NCBI RefSeq assembly: GCF_015350975.1
Contig: NZ_JADKRX010000005.1
Location: forward strand, 62,001 to 126,000
Source of the DNA: Curtobacterium sp. VKM Ac-1395
GTDB taxonomy: Bacteria > Actinomycetota > Actinomycetes > Actinomycetales > Microbacteriaceae
DNA: 64,000 bases
Direction of reading: 5' to 3'
A program made the position numbers and the translations under genes. This document shows, in pieces, positions 42,556 through 50,945 of this stretch. A model generated the notes under the pieces. That model ran no database searches. It was not told where the DNA came from and saw only the letters and a program-made list of their open reading frames with translations. Position 1 is the stretch's first letter, and every line of letters begins with the position of its first letter.

Positions 42556-43863
42556 CTAGCGGCCCATCCCGCGCACCGTGAAGCCCGCGGCGGTCCAGGC
42601 GTCGCGGTCCAGACAGTTCCGGCCGTCCACCACGACCGGGCGCCCGACGAGACCGGCGACCACGGCGGGGTCGAGCTGGCGGAACTCGTTCCACTCGGTC
42701 AGCACGAGCACCAGGTCGGCGCCACGGAGCGCCTCGTCCGCGCTGTCGACGTAGTGCACCTCGGGGTGGATGCGGGCGGCGGTGCCGTTGGCCTCGGGGT
42801 CGTACGCCGAGACGACGGCGCCGAGCTCGTGCAGCCGTGCGGTGATGTCGAGAGACGGGGAGTCGCGGACGTCGTCCGAGTTCGGCTTGAACGCGAGCCC
42901 GAGGACGGCCACGTGCTTGCCCGTGACGTCGCCGCCGAGCAGGTCCTCGGCGAGGGTGACGACGTGCGCGCGACGCCGCAGGTTGATGGCGTCGACGTCG
43001 GCCAGGAACGCCAGCGACTCCCCCACGCCGAGCTCGGTCGCCCGGGCCTGGAACGCGCGGATGTCCTTCGGCAGGCAGCCCCCGCCGAACCCGAGGCCGG
43101 CGTTGAGGAACTTCCGGCCGATGCGGGCGTCGTGCCCGATGGCGTCGGCGAGCGCCGTGACGTCGGCGCCGACGACCTCGGCGATCTCGGCCATCGCGTT
43201 GATGAAGGAGATCTTCGTCGCCAGGAACGCGTTCGCGCTGACCTTGACGAGCTCGGCGGTGGCCAGGTCGACCACCAGGCGCGGGGTGCCCTCGGCCAGG
43301 GTCGTGGCGTAGACCTCGTCGAGGGCGGCGACGGCGGACTCGCCCGCGGCGCCGGACGGCACGCCGTAGACCAGGCGGTCCGGGGAGATCGTGTCCTGCA
43401 CCGCGAAGCCCTCGCGGAGGAACTCGGGGTTCCACACGAGCGTCGCGCCGGGCACGGCCGCGGACAGGGACGTCGCCAGGCGGGCGGCGGTGCCGACGGG
43501 GACGGTGGACTTGCCGACGACGAACTCGTCGGCGGCCACGTACTGCGTCAGCGCGGCCACGGCGGCGTCGACGTACGTCAGGTCCGCGGCACCGGTCGGG
43601 CCCTGCGGGGTGCCGACGGCGACGAAGTGCACGCGGGCTCCGGCGACCTCGGACATGTCCGTGGTGAAGCGGATGCGTCCGGACTCGATCGCCTCGGAGA
43701 GGATCTCGGGGAGTCCCGGTTCGAAGAACGGGGCGTCGCCGGCGGCGAGCCGCTCGATCTTCACCGGGTCGACGTCGACCGCGACGACCTCGTGTCCGAG
43801 TTTGGCCATGGAGGCGGCGTGCACGGCACCGAGGTACCCGCAGCCGATGACAGAGATACGCAC
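42556..43863 (-). CDS. ugd: UDP-glucose 6-dehydrogenase
   Basis: 435 residues. RISVIGCGYLGAVHAASMAKLGHEV is the NAD-binding domain; VVGKSTVPVGTA, VWNPEFLREGFAVQD, the FGGGCLPKD loop with the catalytic Cys and GLAFKPNSDDVRDSPSL are family signatures. It oxidises UDP-glucose to UDP-glucuronate, a donor or pentose precursor for surface polymers. The GTG start lies 6 nt after a TACCGT box and has no ribosome binding site, so it is probably leaderless. It stands alone between unrelated genes. Confidence 0.96.
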   Translation of the reverse strand: MRISVIGCGYLGAVHAASMAKLGHEVVAVDVDPVKIERLAAGDAPFFEPGLPEILSEAIESGRIRFTTDMSEVAGARVHFVAVGTPQGPTGAADLTYVDAAVAALTQYVAADEFVVGKSTVPVGTAARLATSLSAAVPGATLVWNPEFLREGFAVQDTISPDRLVYGVPSGAAGESAVAALDEVYATTLAEGTPRLVVDLATAELVKVSANAFLATKISFINAMAEIAEVVGADVTALADAIGHDARIGRKFLNAGLGFGGGCLPKDIRAFQARATELGVGESLAFLADVDAINLRRRAHVVTLAEDLLGGDVTGKHVAVLGLAFKPNSDDVRDSPSLDITARLHELGAVVSAYDPEANGTAARIHPEVHYVDSADEALRGADLVLVLTEWNEFRQLDPAVVAGLVGRPVVVDGRNCLDRDAWTAAGFTVRGMGR

Positions 43864-43869
43864 GGGAAG

Positions 43870-43875
43870 ACGGTA
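43870..43875 (-). promoter_or_regulatory. -10 box TACCGT of ugd, leaderless
   Basis: Minus-strand TACCGT ending 6 nt before the GTG start of ugd. Confidence 0.5.
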
Positions 43876-43881
43876 CCGGAA

Positions 43882-44433
43882 CTACCGGCGGTGCACGTCG
43901 CCCCACGACGGCCGGTCGGGTCCGCCGACGATCTCGTCCCAGTCCGGCTCGCGGTGGCGCCGCCTGGCCTCGTGGGCCTCCACCATGTCGTGCAGGACGG
44001 CGACGACCAGGTCCGCGTGGGGCACGTCGGCGAGCACCACGGCCGGGTCGTCCCCGGGGAAGACGAGCACGTCCCCGGAGCGGAACAGCCCCTGCAGTCC
44101 GCGGCGCCGCACGGTCACGTCGTACCCGCGCGAGTGCAGCAGCTCCCGCCGGGTCCTGGTGCCGAGACCGTGCACGACGACCAGCCGCCGGGTGGTGACG
44201 ACGTAGCGACGGGTCATCCAGCGGACGAGCGGCACGATGCCGCCGACCAGCACGAGCACCAGGACGAGGACCGCGATCACGGCGTTCACCCACGCGTACT
44301 GCGCCCGGAACACCCCGAACCCGAAGCCGCCGGCAGCGGCGACGAGCACGACGAAGACCGCCGGACGCACCAGGCTCCGCGCGTGCGGCCGCAGCCGCGC
44401 GACGACGCGTTCTGGCGGGGGCTCGGCGGTCAT
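43882..44433 (-). CDS. PH-domain (bPH2/DUF304) membrane protein
   Basis: 183 residues. Two close helices (about 27-45 and 50-75) are followed by RRYVVTTRRLVVVHGLGTRTRRELLHSRGYDVTVRRRGLQGL-type strands, the layout of bacterial PH domain 2 proteins. The C-terminus is hydrophilic and rich in His, Arg and Trp. Function unknown in this family. ATG at 44433 lies 5 nt after the birA stop; an ATG at 44445 overlapping birA would add four residues. Probably co-transcribed with birA, as is common in actinobacteria. Confidence 0.8.
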   Translation of the reverse strand: MTAEPPPERVVARLRPHARSLVRPAVFVVLVAAAGGFGFGVFRAQYAWVNAVIAVLVLVLVLVGGIVPLVRWMTRRYVVTTRRLVVVHGLGTRTRRELLHSRGYDVTVRRRGLQGLFRSGDVLVFPGDDPAVVLADVPHADLVVAVLHDMVEAHEARRRHREPDWDEIVGGPDRPSWGDVHRR

Positions 44434-44437
44434 GGCG

Positions 44438-45286
44438 TCATGCATACCGCAGGTGGGTGACGTCCCCGACGGCGACGCCCCTGCTGACACCGTCTCGATC
44501 CCGGATCGTGATGCGGCCGTCGTCGTCGATCCCGGTGGCGTCCGCCTCGACGACGCTGCCGTCCGGCAGTTCCAGCCGGACCCGCGCACCGATCGTGCCG
44601 CAGACGGCCCGGACGTGGGACCGGACCGCGTCGGCGTCCGCACCGCCCGTCGCCAGGGCGACCACGGCCTCCCGGACGCCCGCGACGAAGCCGGACAGGA
44701 CCGCGTCTGCCAGGTCGGCCGCGTCGCCGGTCGCGCCCGCCGCCAGGAGCGAGGTCGCGTTCGGTGTCGGCAGCGCGTCGGCGGGGATGGTGAGGTTCAC
44801 GCCGGCTCCGACGACGACCGCACCGTCGTCCGCGACCTGGCAGAGGATCCCGCAGACCTTGCGGCCGTCGACCAGGACGTCGTTGGGCCACTTCACGAGC
44901 ACCCGTTCCGTCCCACCCGGGTGGGAGGCCCGACTCGCGTCCGCCCCGTCAGCTCGGTCGTCCGGTGCCGGCTCCAGGGCCGCGCGCACCGCGTCGCGCA
45001 TCGCGGCGCCCGCCACGAGCGGCAGCCAGCCGCGGTCGCGGTCGGTGAGGTCGGCGCGCACCAGGACGCTGGCGGCGAGGGTCTGCCCGGTCGGTGCGGT
45101 CCAGGAGCGGTCGAGACGACCGCGACCGGCCGTCTGGTCGAGCGTCGCGACGACGCTGCCGTCCGGCAGGCCGGACGCTGCCTGCAGCAGGTCGGCGTTG
45201 GTCGACCCGGTGGACTCCCGGACGTCGAGGACCGCTCCCGAGGACGCGACGGCGGCGCGGGAACGCGGGAGTGCGGGTGTGGACAT
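44438..45286 (-). CDS. birA: Biotin--[acetyl-CoA-carboxylase] ligase
   Basis: 282 residues, without an N-terminal DNA-binding domain (class I). ESTGSTNADLL, the biotinyl-AMP-binding TAGRGRLDRSW and VLVKWPNDVLVDGRKVCGIL with the catalytic Lys are clear; an SH3-like C-terminal domain (GARVRLELPDGSVVEADATGID) completes it. It biotinylates the BCCP domain of the acyl-CoA carboxylase encoded at 53151-54926. The ATG lies 7 nt after a TACATT box with no ribosome binding site. Divergent from the carboxyltransferase gene. Confidence 0.95.
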   Translation of the reverse strand: MSTPALPRSRAAVASSGAVLDVRESTGSTNADLLQAASGLPDGSVVATLDQTAGRGRLDRSWTAPTGQTLAASVLVRADLTDRDRGWLPLVAGAAMRDAVRAALEPAPDDRADGADASRASHPGGTERVLVKWPNDVLVDGRKVCGILCQVADDGAVVVGAGVNLTIPADALPTPNATSLLAAGATGDAADLADAVLSGFVAGVREAVVALATGGADADAVRSHVRAVCGTIGARVRLELPDGSVVEADATGIDDDGRITIRDRDGVSRGVAVGDVTHLRYA

Positions 45287-45293
45287 GCGTGCA

Positions 45294-45299
45294 AATGTA
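45294..45299 (-). promoter_or_regulatory. -10 box TACATT of birA, leaderless
   Basis: Minus-strand TACATT ending 7 nt before the ATG of birA. Confidence 0.5.
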
Positions 45300-45348
45300 C
45301 GGGCAGGAACCGTGCGGGTCCTCCAACGGCCCGGTCTCGGCACGCCGG

Positions 45349-45354
45349 TAGGGT
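45349..45354 (+). promoter_or_regulatory. -10 box TAGGGT of the carboxyltransferase gene, leaderless
   Basis: TAGGGT ending 6 nt before the GTG at 45361. Confidence 0.5.
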
Positions 45355-45360
45355 GAGCGG

Positions 45361-46956
45361 GTGACTCAAGGTGACACCCCCGATCTCTCCACGACGGCCG
45401 GCCGGCTCGCCGACCTCCGCGTGCGGTACCACGAAGCCGTGACCGCAGCGGGCGAAGCCGCCATCGCGAAGCAGCACGCCAAGGGCAAGACGACGGCGCG
45501 CGAGCGGATCGAGCAGCTCCTCGACGAGAACTCCTTCGTCGAGCTCGACGAGTTCGTCCGGCACCGCACCCACGCCTTCGGCATGGAGGCCAAGCGGCCC
45601 TACGGCGACGCGGTCGTCACCGGCTTCGGCACGATCCACGGCCGCCAGGTCGCGGTGTACGCGCAGGACTTCACCGTCTTCGGCGGCTCGCTCGGCGAGG
45701 TCGCCGGCGAGAAGATCATCAAGGTGATGGAGCACGCCATGAAGACGGGCGTGCCGATCATCGGCATCCTCGACTCCGGCGGCGCCCGCATCCAGGAGGG
45801 AGTGGTCGCGCTCGGCAAGTACGGCGAGATCTTCCGCCTCAACACCGCGGCCTCCGGGGTGATCCCACAGATCTCGATCGTGATGGGCCCGGCCGCCGGC
45901 GGTGCGGTGTACTCCCCCGCCCTCACCGACTTCGTGATCATGGTCGACAAGACCAGCCACATGTTCGTCACCGGCCCCGACGTCATCAAGACCGTCACGG
46001 GCGAGGACGTCGGCTTCGAGGAGCTCGGCGGTGCCCAGACGCACAACGCGGTCTCCGGCGTCGCCCACTACCTGGCCGACGACGAGTCCGACGCGCTCGA
46101 CTACGCCAGGTCGCTCATCGGGTTCCTGCCCGACAACAACCTCTCCGACCCCCCGGCGTACGACGTCGCCCCCGAGCTCGAGACCACCGACGCCGACCGC
46201 GAGCTCGACGTCGTCATCCCGGACTCCACGAACCAGCCGTACGACGTCACGCAGATCATCGAGCACGTCGTCGACGACGGGGACTTCCTCGAGGTCCAGC
46301 CGCTCTTCGCACCGAACATCCTCATCGGGTTCGGTCGGGTCGAGGGCCGCACGGTCGGCATCATCGCGAACCAGCCGCAGGCGATGGCCGGCACGCTGAA
46401 CATCGACGCCGGCGAGAAGGCCGCGCGCTTCGTCCGGTTCTGCGACGCGTTCGGGATCCCGATCCTGACCCTCGTCGACGTGCCCGGGTACCTGCCCGGC
46501 ACCGACCAGGAGTGGACCGGGGTCATCCGCCGCGGCGCCAAGCTCCTGTACGCCTACGCCGAGGCCACCGTCCCCCTCGTCACGGTCATCACGCGCAAGG
46601 CCTACGGCGGGGCGTACATCGTGATGGGCTCGAAGCAGCTCGGCGCCGACATCAACCTGGCGTGGCCGACCGCTGAGATCGCGGTCATGGGTGGTCAGGG
46701 TGCGGTGAACATCCTGTACCGGTCGGAGATCAAGCGCGCCGAGGACGCCGGCGAGGACGTCGCCGCCGTGCGCTCCCGCCTGGCGAACGAGTACACCTAC
46801 AACGTGGCCTCGCCGTACCTGGCGGCCGAGCGTGGCGAGCTCGACGGCATCATCCAGCCGCACGCCACCCGCGTCTCCGTGATCAAGGCGCTCCGGGCGC
46901 TCCGGGGCAAGCGCGCGACGCTGCCGCCCAAGAAGCACGGGAACATCCCCCTGTGA
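45361..46956 (+). CDS. pccB: Acyl-CoA carboxylase carboxyltransferase (beta) subunit, propionyl/acetyl-CoA type
   Basis: 531 residues, normal for AccD5/Pcc[61 protein letters not shown] and [17 protein letters not shown] form the N-terminal crotonase half; [28 protein letters not shown] and [22 protein letters not shown] the C-terminal half with the acyl-CoA site. It transfers carboxyl from biotin to acyl-CoA, feeding fatty acid or branched acyl synthesis. The GTG start appears leaderless. The epsilon subunit gene overlaps its end by GTGA. The alpha subunit is 6 kb away. Confidence 0.95.
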   Translation: MTQGDTPDLSTTAGRLADLRVRYHEAVTAAGEAAIAKQHAKGKTTARERIEQLLDENSFVELDEFVRHRTHAFGMEAKRPYGDAVVTGFGTIHGRQVAVYAQDFTVFGGSLGEVAGEKIIKVMEHAMKTGVPIIGILDSGGARIQEGVVALGKYGEIFRLNTAASGVIPQISIVMGPAAGGAVYSPALTDFVIMVDKTSHMFVTGPDVIKTVTGEDVGFEELGGAQTHNAVSGVAHYLADDESDALDYARSLIGFLPDNNLSDPPAYDVAPELETTDADRELDVVIPDSTNQPYDVTQIIEHVVDDGDFLEVQPLFAPNILIGFGRVEGRTVGIIANQPQAMAGTLNIDAGEKAARFVRFCDAFGIPILTLVDVPGYLPGTDQEWTGVIRRGAKLLYAYAEATVPLVTVITRKAYGGAYIVMGSKQLGADINLAWPTAEIAVMGGQGAVNILYRSEIKRAEDAGEDVAAVRSRLANEYTYNVASPYLAAERGELDGIIQPHATRVSVIKALRALRGKRATLPPKKHGNIPL

Positions 46957-47207
46957 CGGGGTCGCAGCCCGGGGCGGCGGCTCGAGACGTCGGTGCCGTC
47001 GCAGACGTCCGTGTCGTCGCCGGGGACCCGTCGCCGGAGGAGCTCGCTGCCGTCGTCGCCGTGCTCCAGCACCAGGCCGACCAGGCCGCCGCGGCGGGCC
47101 CTGCTCGTGTCGAGGTCTCCCCGCGCGTCGGGTGGGAGTCGGCCGCGCGCGGACTCCGCGGACCGCTGCCGCACGGCCCGGGAGCCTGGTCGCGGTCCCT
47201 CCGCTGA
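46953..47207 (+). CDS. accE: Acyl-CoA carboxylase epsilon subunit
   Basis: 84 residues. The core [25 protein letters not shown] followed by an Arg/Pro-rich tail ending [10 protein letters not shown] is the AccE pattern known from streptomycetes and mycobacteria, where it stabilises the alpha-beta complex. GTG at 46953 overlaps the TGA of the beta-subunit gene, so translation is coupled. The N-terminal 18 residues are variable in this family. Confidence 0.9.
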   Translation: MTGSQPGAAARDVGAVADVRVVAGDPSPEELAAVVAVLQHQADQAAAAGPARVEVSPRVGWESAARGLRGPLPHGPGAWSRSLR

Positions 47208-47372
47208 CCCCGTTGCGCCCTCGGGGGACGGCAACCGCCCTGGTTGTACCCCTGGGGTACCCGCCGGTATCCGCGTTGCAGCGTGCACTTCCGCGGACCA
47301 GCACCCCTCGACTGGGGGGCAGGAAACGCCGATGGGGACAGAACGCGCAGGAATTGTCCCCCATAATGACGA

Positions 47373-47401
47373 CTGACACGAGGCGTGGCAGCGGGCATAG
47401 T
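47373..47401 (+). promoter_or_regulatory. Promoter CTGACA-17-CATAGT
   Basis: The -35-like CTGACA (47373-47378) and -10-like CATAGT (47396-47401) are 17 bp apart, the best standard promoter in the window. Confidence 0.5.
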
Positions 47402-47407
47402 AATCAG

Positions 47408-47560
47408 TGTTCGGTGTCCTTCCCAGAAGAACATCGTCGATCAGTGGCCGACTAGGGTACGACGTCACTGGTCGTTGCGAGCCAGGGCGACATTCGGGTT
47501 GCCGCTCTGCCTCGGGTTGTGAACGGGCCGGTCGAGTACCTCGACCGGCCCGTTCCCCGT
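47408..47560 (+). ncRNA. Candidate small RNA with terminator hairpin
   Basis: A promoter-like pair at 47373-47401 would start a transcript near 47408; a perfect 16-bp hairpin at 47521-47555 would end it, giving about 150 nt. No frame inside looks coding. An internal TAGGGT at 47454-47459 could start a shorter form of about 95 nt. I do not recognise a known RNA family. The alternative is that the hairpin only ends accE read-through or the minus-strand sensor operon. Confidence 0.3.
47521..47555. terminator. Perfect 16-bp hairpin
   Basis: GAACGGGCCGGTCGAG pairs exactly with 47540-47555 around a TAC loop. It can act in either direction; CCCCGTTTCC rather than a T-tract follows on the plus strand. 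Confidence 0.7.
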
Positions 47561-47619
47561 TTCCGGGGTCGTTCGGCGCGTGGGCCTGCCCCCCCTCCCG
47601 ACTCGGAACGACACCATCG

Positions 47620-47676
47620 CTGTCGTACGACCTCGACCCTGTCGTACGACCTCGACCCTGTCGTCCTGCGTCGGCG
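47620..47676. repeat. 19-bp tandem repeats, cluster 1
   Basis: CTGTCGTACGACCTCGACC occurs twice exactly (47620-47638, 47639-47657), followed by a diverged copy beginning CTGTCGTCC. Each unit includes the palindrome GTCGTACGAC. Confidence 0.85.
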
Positions 47677-47743
47677 GCGCGCCGGTCAGGGCGCCCGACG
47701 AGGCGGAGTCGACCCGAGCCTCCCGGCCGTCGCGACATCGTCG

Positions 47744-47830
47744 CTGTCGTCCGACGACGACGCTGTCGTCCGACGACGACGCTGTCGTCCGACGACGACC
47801 CTGTCGCACGACGGCCCTGTCGTCGTGACC
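47744..47830. repeat. 19-bp tandem repeats, cluster 2
   Basis: CTGTCGTCCGACGACGACG at 47744-47762 and 47763-47781, the same with a final C at 47782-47800, then two shortened copies starting CTGTCG at 47801 and 47817. The array ends 6 nt from the stop of the minus-strand sensor gene and shares its first seven bases with cluster 1. Confidence 0.85.
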
Positions 47831-47835
47831 GGGCG

Positions 47836-48885
47836 TCAGACGGTCTCGTGCCGAGGGATCTCGAGCCACACGGCGACGGCGGAATCGTCGTCGTCGTCCT
47901 CGTCGTCGAGCCCGGCGCCGAGCGCCGCTGACTCGCTCGCGGCGAGGTCGAGCCGCAGCCCGACGACCGTGACCGCGGCGTCGGCGCCCTCGGGCACGGT
48001 GCGCACGATGACGTTGTCGGCGTCGTGCGCCTGTCGCAGCGCGTCGGCGAGCTCGCTGTGGATGCGGCGGAGGTCGTCGACCTCGAGCTCGTCGAGCCCG
48101 CCGTCGTCGTGGAGCTGCACGACGGCACCACGACGGCGCAGCCGCATGACCTCGTCCCGGACGTCGTCGGAGAGCAGCGAGCGGCCGCGGATCTCGTCCC
48201 GGATGGCCTGCTCGAGGTGCAGGCACTCGGTGCGCTCGTCGTCGGTCAGTCCGCCGCAGGAGTCGATGATCCGCTGCAGCATCGGCCGCGCCATCCGTGT
48301 GGTCTGGCTCAGGCGGAACTGCCGCTCGAAGACGTGGGCGTCCTGCGCGGCCTGCCAGTCGACGGTCTCCTGCTCGGCGCGGATGAAGTCGCGCTGGATG
48401 CGGGTGGCACGGTTCATCGCAGCGGTGAACGCCGTGGCGATGACGACCCACGAGACGCTGCCGAGCACCCCGAGGTCCCCGAGTGCCCCGATCCCCGCCC
48501 AGGACAGCGTGGTCACCGCGAGGACCAGGACGCCGACCCAGGCGAAGGGCGCGCGCTGCCGGACGACGAGGATGACCATGAGCGTGCCGACGGCGGCGAC
48601 CCACCACGTGTCGTACCCCGGGCCCGAACCCCGCTCTGCGACCGGAGCCGCGACGAGCGGCATCATGATCGCCGTCGCAAGGGAGAAGCACGCCGTCCAG
48701 ACGGGGAGCGCGGCACCCCGGACGAACAGCGCGGTGCCCGTCGCTGCGGCGTAGAGCACCATGCAGGCGACGATGGGCCCGATGTCCTCGACGCGGAGCA
48801 GCGTCGTGGCCGCGAGGACCAGGTGGTAGACCGAGAACAGCGCGGCCAGCCCCGTCGCGACGCCCGCGGGGACCGAGACCTTCAC
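47836..48885 (-). CDS. Membrane sensor-like protein without an ATPase domain
   Basis: 349 residues. Five or six helices occupy residues 5-155. A helical cytoplasmic part follows (RIQRDFIRAEQETVDWQAAQDAHVFERQFRLSQ region), then DELEVDDLRRIHSELADAL and a final acidic stretch (DDEDDDDDSAVAVWLE). I find none of the N, G1 or G2 boxes of a histidine kinase ATPase. GTG at 48885 overlaps the TGA of the histidine kinase gene (GTGA), so the two are co-translated. It may be a partner or modulator of that kinase; this is inference. Confidence 0.7.
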   Translation of the reverse strand: MKVSVPAGVATGLAALFSVYHLVLAATTLLRVEDIGPIVACMVLYAAATGTALFVRGAALPVWTACFSLATAIMMPLVAAPVAERGSGPGYDTWWVAAVGTLMVILVVRQRAPFAWVGVLVLAVTTLSWAGIGALGDLGVLGSVSWVVIATAFTAAMNRATRIQRDFIRAEQETVDWQAAQDAHVFERQFRLSQTTRMARPMLQRIIDSCGGLTDDERTECLHLEQAIRDEIRGRSLLSDDVRDEVMRLRRRGAVVQLHDDGGLDELEVDDLRRIHSELADALRQAHDADNVIVRTVPEGADAAVTVVGLRLDLAASESAALGAGLDDEDDDDDSAVAVWLEIPRHETV

Positions 48886-50108
48886 GTGCTCACCGCCGTG
48901 GGTGCCGGCCACGTGAGGACGATGCGTGTCCCGCTCCCCGGGGCCGTCCGGATCTCGGCGAGGCCGCCGGCCGACGCCACGCGCTCGATGATCGACCGGC
49001 GGACGCCGAGGCGCTCCGCCGGGATGGCGTCCACGTCGAAGCCGGAGCCGTCGTCGGCGACCTCGACCCGGACGACCGCGCCCGCCACTTCATCGACGGT
49101 GATCCAGCGCGCGACCCCGTCCCCGGCGTGCTGGACGCTGTTCACCGCAGCCTGCAACGCGGCCGAGGCGATGGCGTCGGCCGCGGCCGCCGGTAGGGTC
49201 GTCTGCCCGAGCGGACCGCCGTCCACCCGGACCGGGGCGGCCAGGGACGTCACGGCATCGGCGATCCGCTCGCGGAGCTCGGGCAGGAGCACCGGCGGGA
49301 CCTCCCCTGGGCCGTCGGCAGCCGCGGCGGCGAGGTGGTCGAGCGCGTTCCGGGCCATCCGTGCGGAGAGCATCGTCGCGTCCGGGGTGTCGGCGCGGGC
49401 GGCGGAGAGCAGCGTGGTGAGGACGCTGTCATGGACGATCGCGTCGACCTGCACGCGCTCCACCTCGGTGGCGTGCTCCCGGATCGCGAGCGAGTAGCGC
49501 CGGACCGCGGTCGCCTGTGCCGAGTCGACCGCCGAGGCAGCACGGCGGAGCACCACGATGAGCACCAGGGCCGCTCCGCCGAGGATGCCGATGTACACGC
49601 CGTCCAACACCGCACGGGTGATCCCGACGCCGCCGCCGGCTGGGCTGAGCCGGATGATCGCGTACACCACTGGAACGACAGCGTTGTAGACGGTGGCACG
49701 CCACGTGGCGAAGCCCATCGCCGCCGCAATCGTGCCGACGTTGCACAGCCACCACGGCCACGGCAGCTGGTCGTCGGGAAGCGCGTGCGAGACCGTGAAC
49801 GGCCAGACGACGAGCGCACCGAGGAACAGGACCGCCGTGGCGATCTGGGCCGGCTGGACCAGGCGTTGCACGAAGACGGAGGCGCCGACCAGGAAGAACG
49901 CCGCCGCGAGCACCGACGGCACCACGACGCCCCACACCGGGTCGAGGTAGGGCAGCTGCTTCGCGACCTGCGGCGCGTTCGCCAGGCCGAACCCGATCGC
50001 GAACACGGCGAGCAGGATCGCGAAGGCGCGCTCGACCGACCCCCGTGAAACGGTTGCCCGGACGCTGCGCGCCGGGTCGGCACCGAACGGTGCGACCTCG
50101 TTCGTCAT
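48882..50108 (-). CDS. NarL-family sensor histidine kinase
   Basis: 408 residues. Six hydrophobic helices (about 28-185) form the sensor. ERVQVDAIVHDSVLTTLLSAAR is the dimerisation/phospho-acceptor helix with His in VHDSV. The ATPase has the N-box-like AALQAAVNSVQHAG, G1 VEVADDGSGFD and G2 GSGTRIVLTW. The acceptor motif and the short kinase core fit the HisKA_3/NarX-type kinases. Encoded 14 nt after the response regulator gene and overlapping the second membrane protein; the three form one operon. The signal is unknown. Confidence 0.8.
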   Translation of the reverse strand: MTNEVAPFGADPARSVRATVSRGSVERAFAILLAVFAIGFGLANAPQVAKQLPYLDPVWGVVVPSVLAAAFFLVGASVFVQRLVQPAQIATAVLFLGALVVWPFTVSHALPDDQLPWPWWLCNVGTIAAAMGFATWRATVYNAVVPVVYAIIRLSPAGGGVGITRAVLDGVYIGILGGAALVLIVVLRRAASAVDSAQATAVRRYSLAIREHATEVERVQVDAIVHDSVLTTLLSAARADTPDATMLSARMARNALDHLAAAAADGPGEVPPVLLPELRERIADAVTSLAAPVRVDGGPLGQTTLPAAAADAIASAALQAAVNSVQHAGDGVARWITVDEVAGAVVRVEVADDGSGFDVDAIPAERLGVRRSIIERVASAGGLAEIRTAPGSGTRIVLTWPAPTAVST

Positions 50109-50122
50109 CGAGGCGGACGCCG

Positions 50123-50839
50123 TCAGCGGTTGTCGGCGTCCGGGTCGACGCCCGAGTCTAGCCCCGGCAGGATGCCGTCCTCCACCGCGCGGCGGAGCAG
50201 GTCGACCTTCGTCGGGGCCGGACGGCCGACCTCGACGTACTTCACGCGGATGCGGTCGAGGTACTCGCGCGCCGTCGAGTACCCGATGCCGAGCTGCTGC
50301 GCGGCGAGCTTGAGCGGCAGACCCGATGCGTACAGGTGCAGGATCTCGCGCTCACGACGGCCGAGCTGCGCCTTGGCGAAGTCACGGTCGGCGTCGATGG
50401 CGCTCGCCCACTCGAGGTTGTTCAGCACGTCCCCGCGGGCGACGGTCGCGACGGCGGCCATCACGGTCTTCGTCGCGGACGACTTCGGGATGACCCCGGC
50501 GGCCCCTGCCGCCAGTGCTTCCCGGACGTTCGCGACGCGGTCGGCGATGCTGTGCACCAGGACGGCCGAACCGGTCCCCTGCACGCCCTTCACGTTCTCG
50601 GTCACCGTGGACCCGTCGCCGAGCGACAGGTCGAGCACGACGACGTCGACCTCACGCGCGTCGAGGTTCGCGATGTACTCCGGCACGCTGGCCGCGGTGA
50701 GCACGACCTCGAAGCCCTCGTTCTGGCACGCTGCCTGGATCCCGAGCCGCACGGACTCGTGGTCGTCCACGATCGCGACGCGCACGGGCCTCGTGCTCAC
50801 GTCGGTCGTTCCTGCTGTGGTGATGGTGTCTGCAGCCAC
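50123..50839 (-). CDS. NarL/LuxR-type response regulator
   Basis: 238 residues. Receiver domain about 20-140: VAIVDDHESVRLGIQ, the phospho-acceptor Asp in VVVLDLSLGDG, VHS and the Lys in GVIPKSS. DNA-binding domain about 160-230: LGRREREILHLYASGLPLKLAAQQLGI with helix-turn-helix YSTAREYLDRIRVKYVEVGR. The DNA-binding part departs somewhat from standard LuxR_C. GTG at 50839 follows GAGAGGG. It is first in the operon with the two membrane sensors. A direct repeat in its own promoter may be an autoregulatory site. Confidence 0.88.
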   Translation of the reverse strand: MAADTITTAGTTDVSTRPVRVAIVDDHESVRLGIQAACQNEGFEVVLTAASVPEYIANLDAREVDVVVLDLSLGDGSTVTENVKGVQGTGSAVLVHSIADRVANVREALAAGAAGVIPKSSATKTVMAAVATVARGDVLNNLEWASAIDADRDFAKAQLGRREREILHLYASGLPLKLAAQQLGIGYSTAREYLDRIRVKYVEVGRPAPTKVDLLRRAVEDGILPGLDSGVDPDADNR

Positions 50840-50895
50840 GATGCCCTCTCATCTGATGACACCCGGCCCCTGAAACCGAGTTGCCAACGACGACC

Positions 50896-50919
50896 AGGAT
50901 ACCCAGGTCGGACCCAGGT
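50896..50919 (-). promoter_or_regulatory. Promoter with direct repeat, possible response-regulator operator
   Basis: Minus-strand TATCCT (50896-50901) as -10 box. Immediately upstream, ACCTGGGT occurs twice (plus strand ACCCAGGT at 50901-50908 and 50912-50919), 11 bp apart, i.e. on one face of the helix, which is typical of a dimeric NarL-type site. Confidence 0.4.
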
Positions 50920-50945
50920 TCAGATGTCGCCACACACAGTGTGCG

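Larger units (their letters stand above)
47208..47835. other. 628-bp intergenic region between accE and the sensor gene
   Basis: No open frame here has the codon usage of the neighbours. It holds, in order, a GTACCCCTGGGGTAC palindrome near 47250, a promoter-like pair at 47373-47401, a second TAGGGT box at 47454, a strong hairpin at 47521-47555, and two clusters of 19-bp repeats at 47620-47676 and 47744-47830. It is lower in GC than the flanking genes between 47340 and 47470. Confidence 0.6.

Noticed and set aside
47407-47931. Plus-strand open frame over the candidate small RNA and 19-bp repeats
   Set aside because: Arg/Ser-rich translation, no ribosome binding site, and it runs antisense into the sensor gene; not coding.
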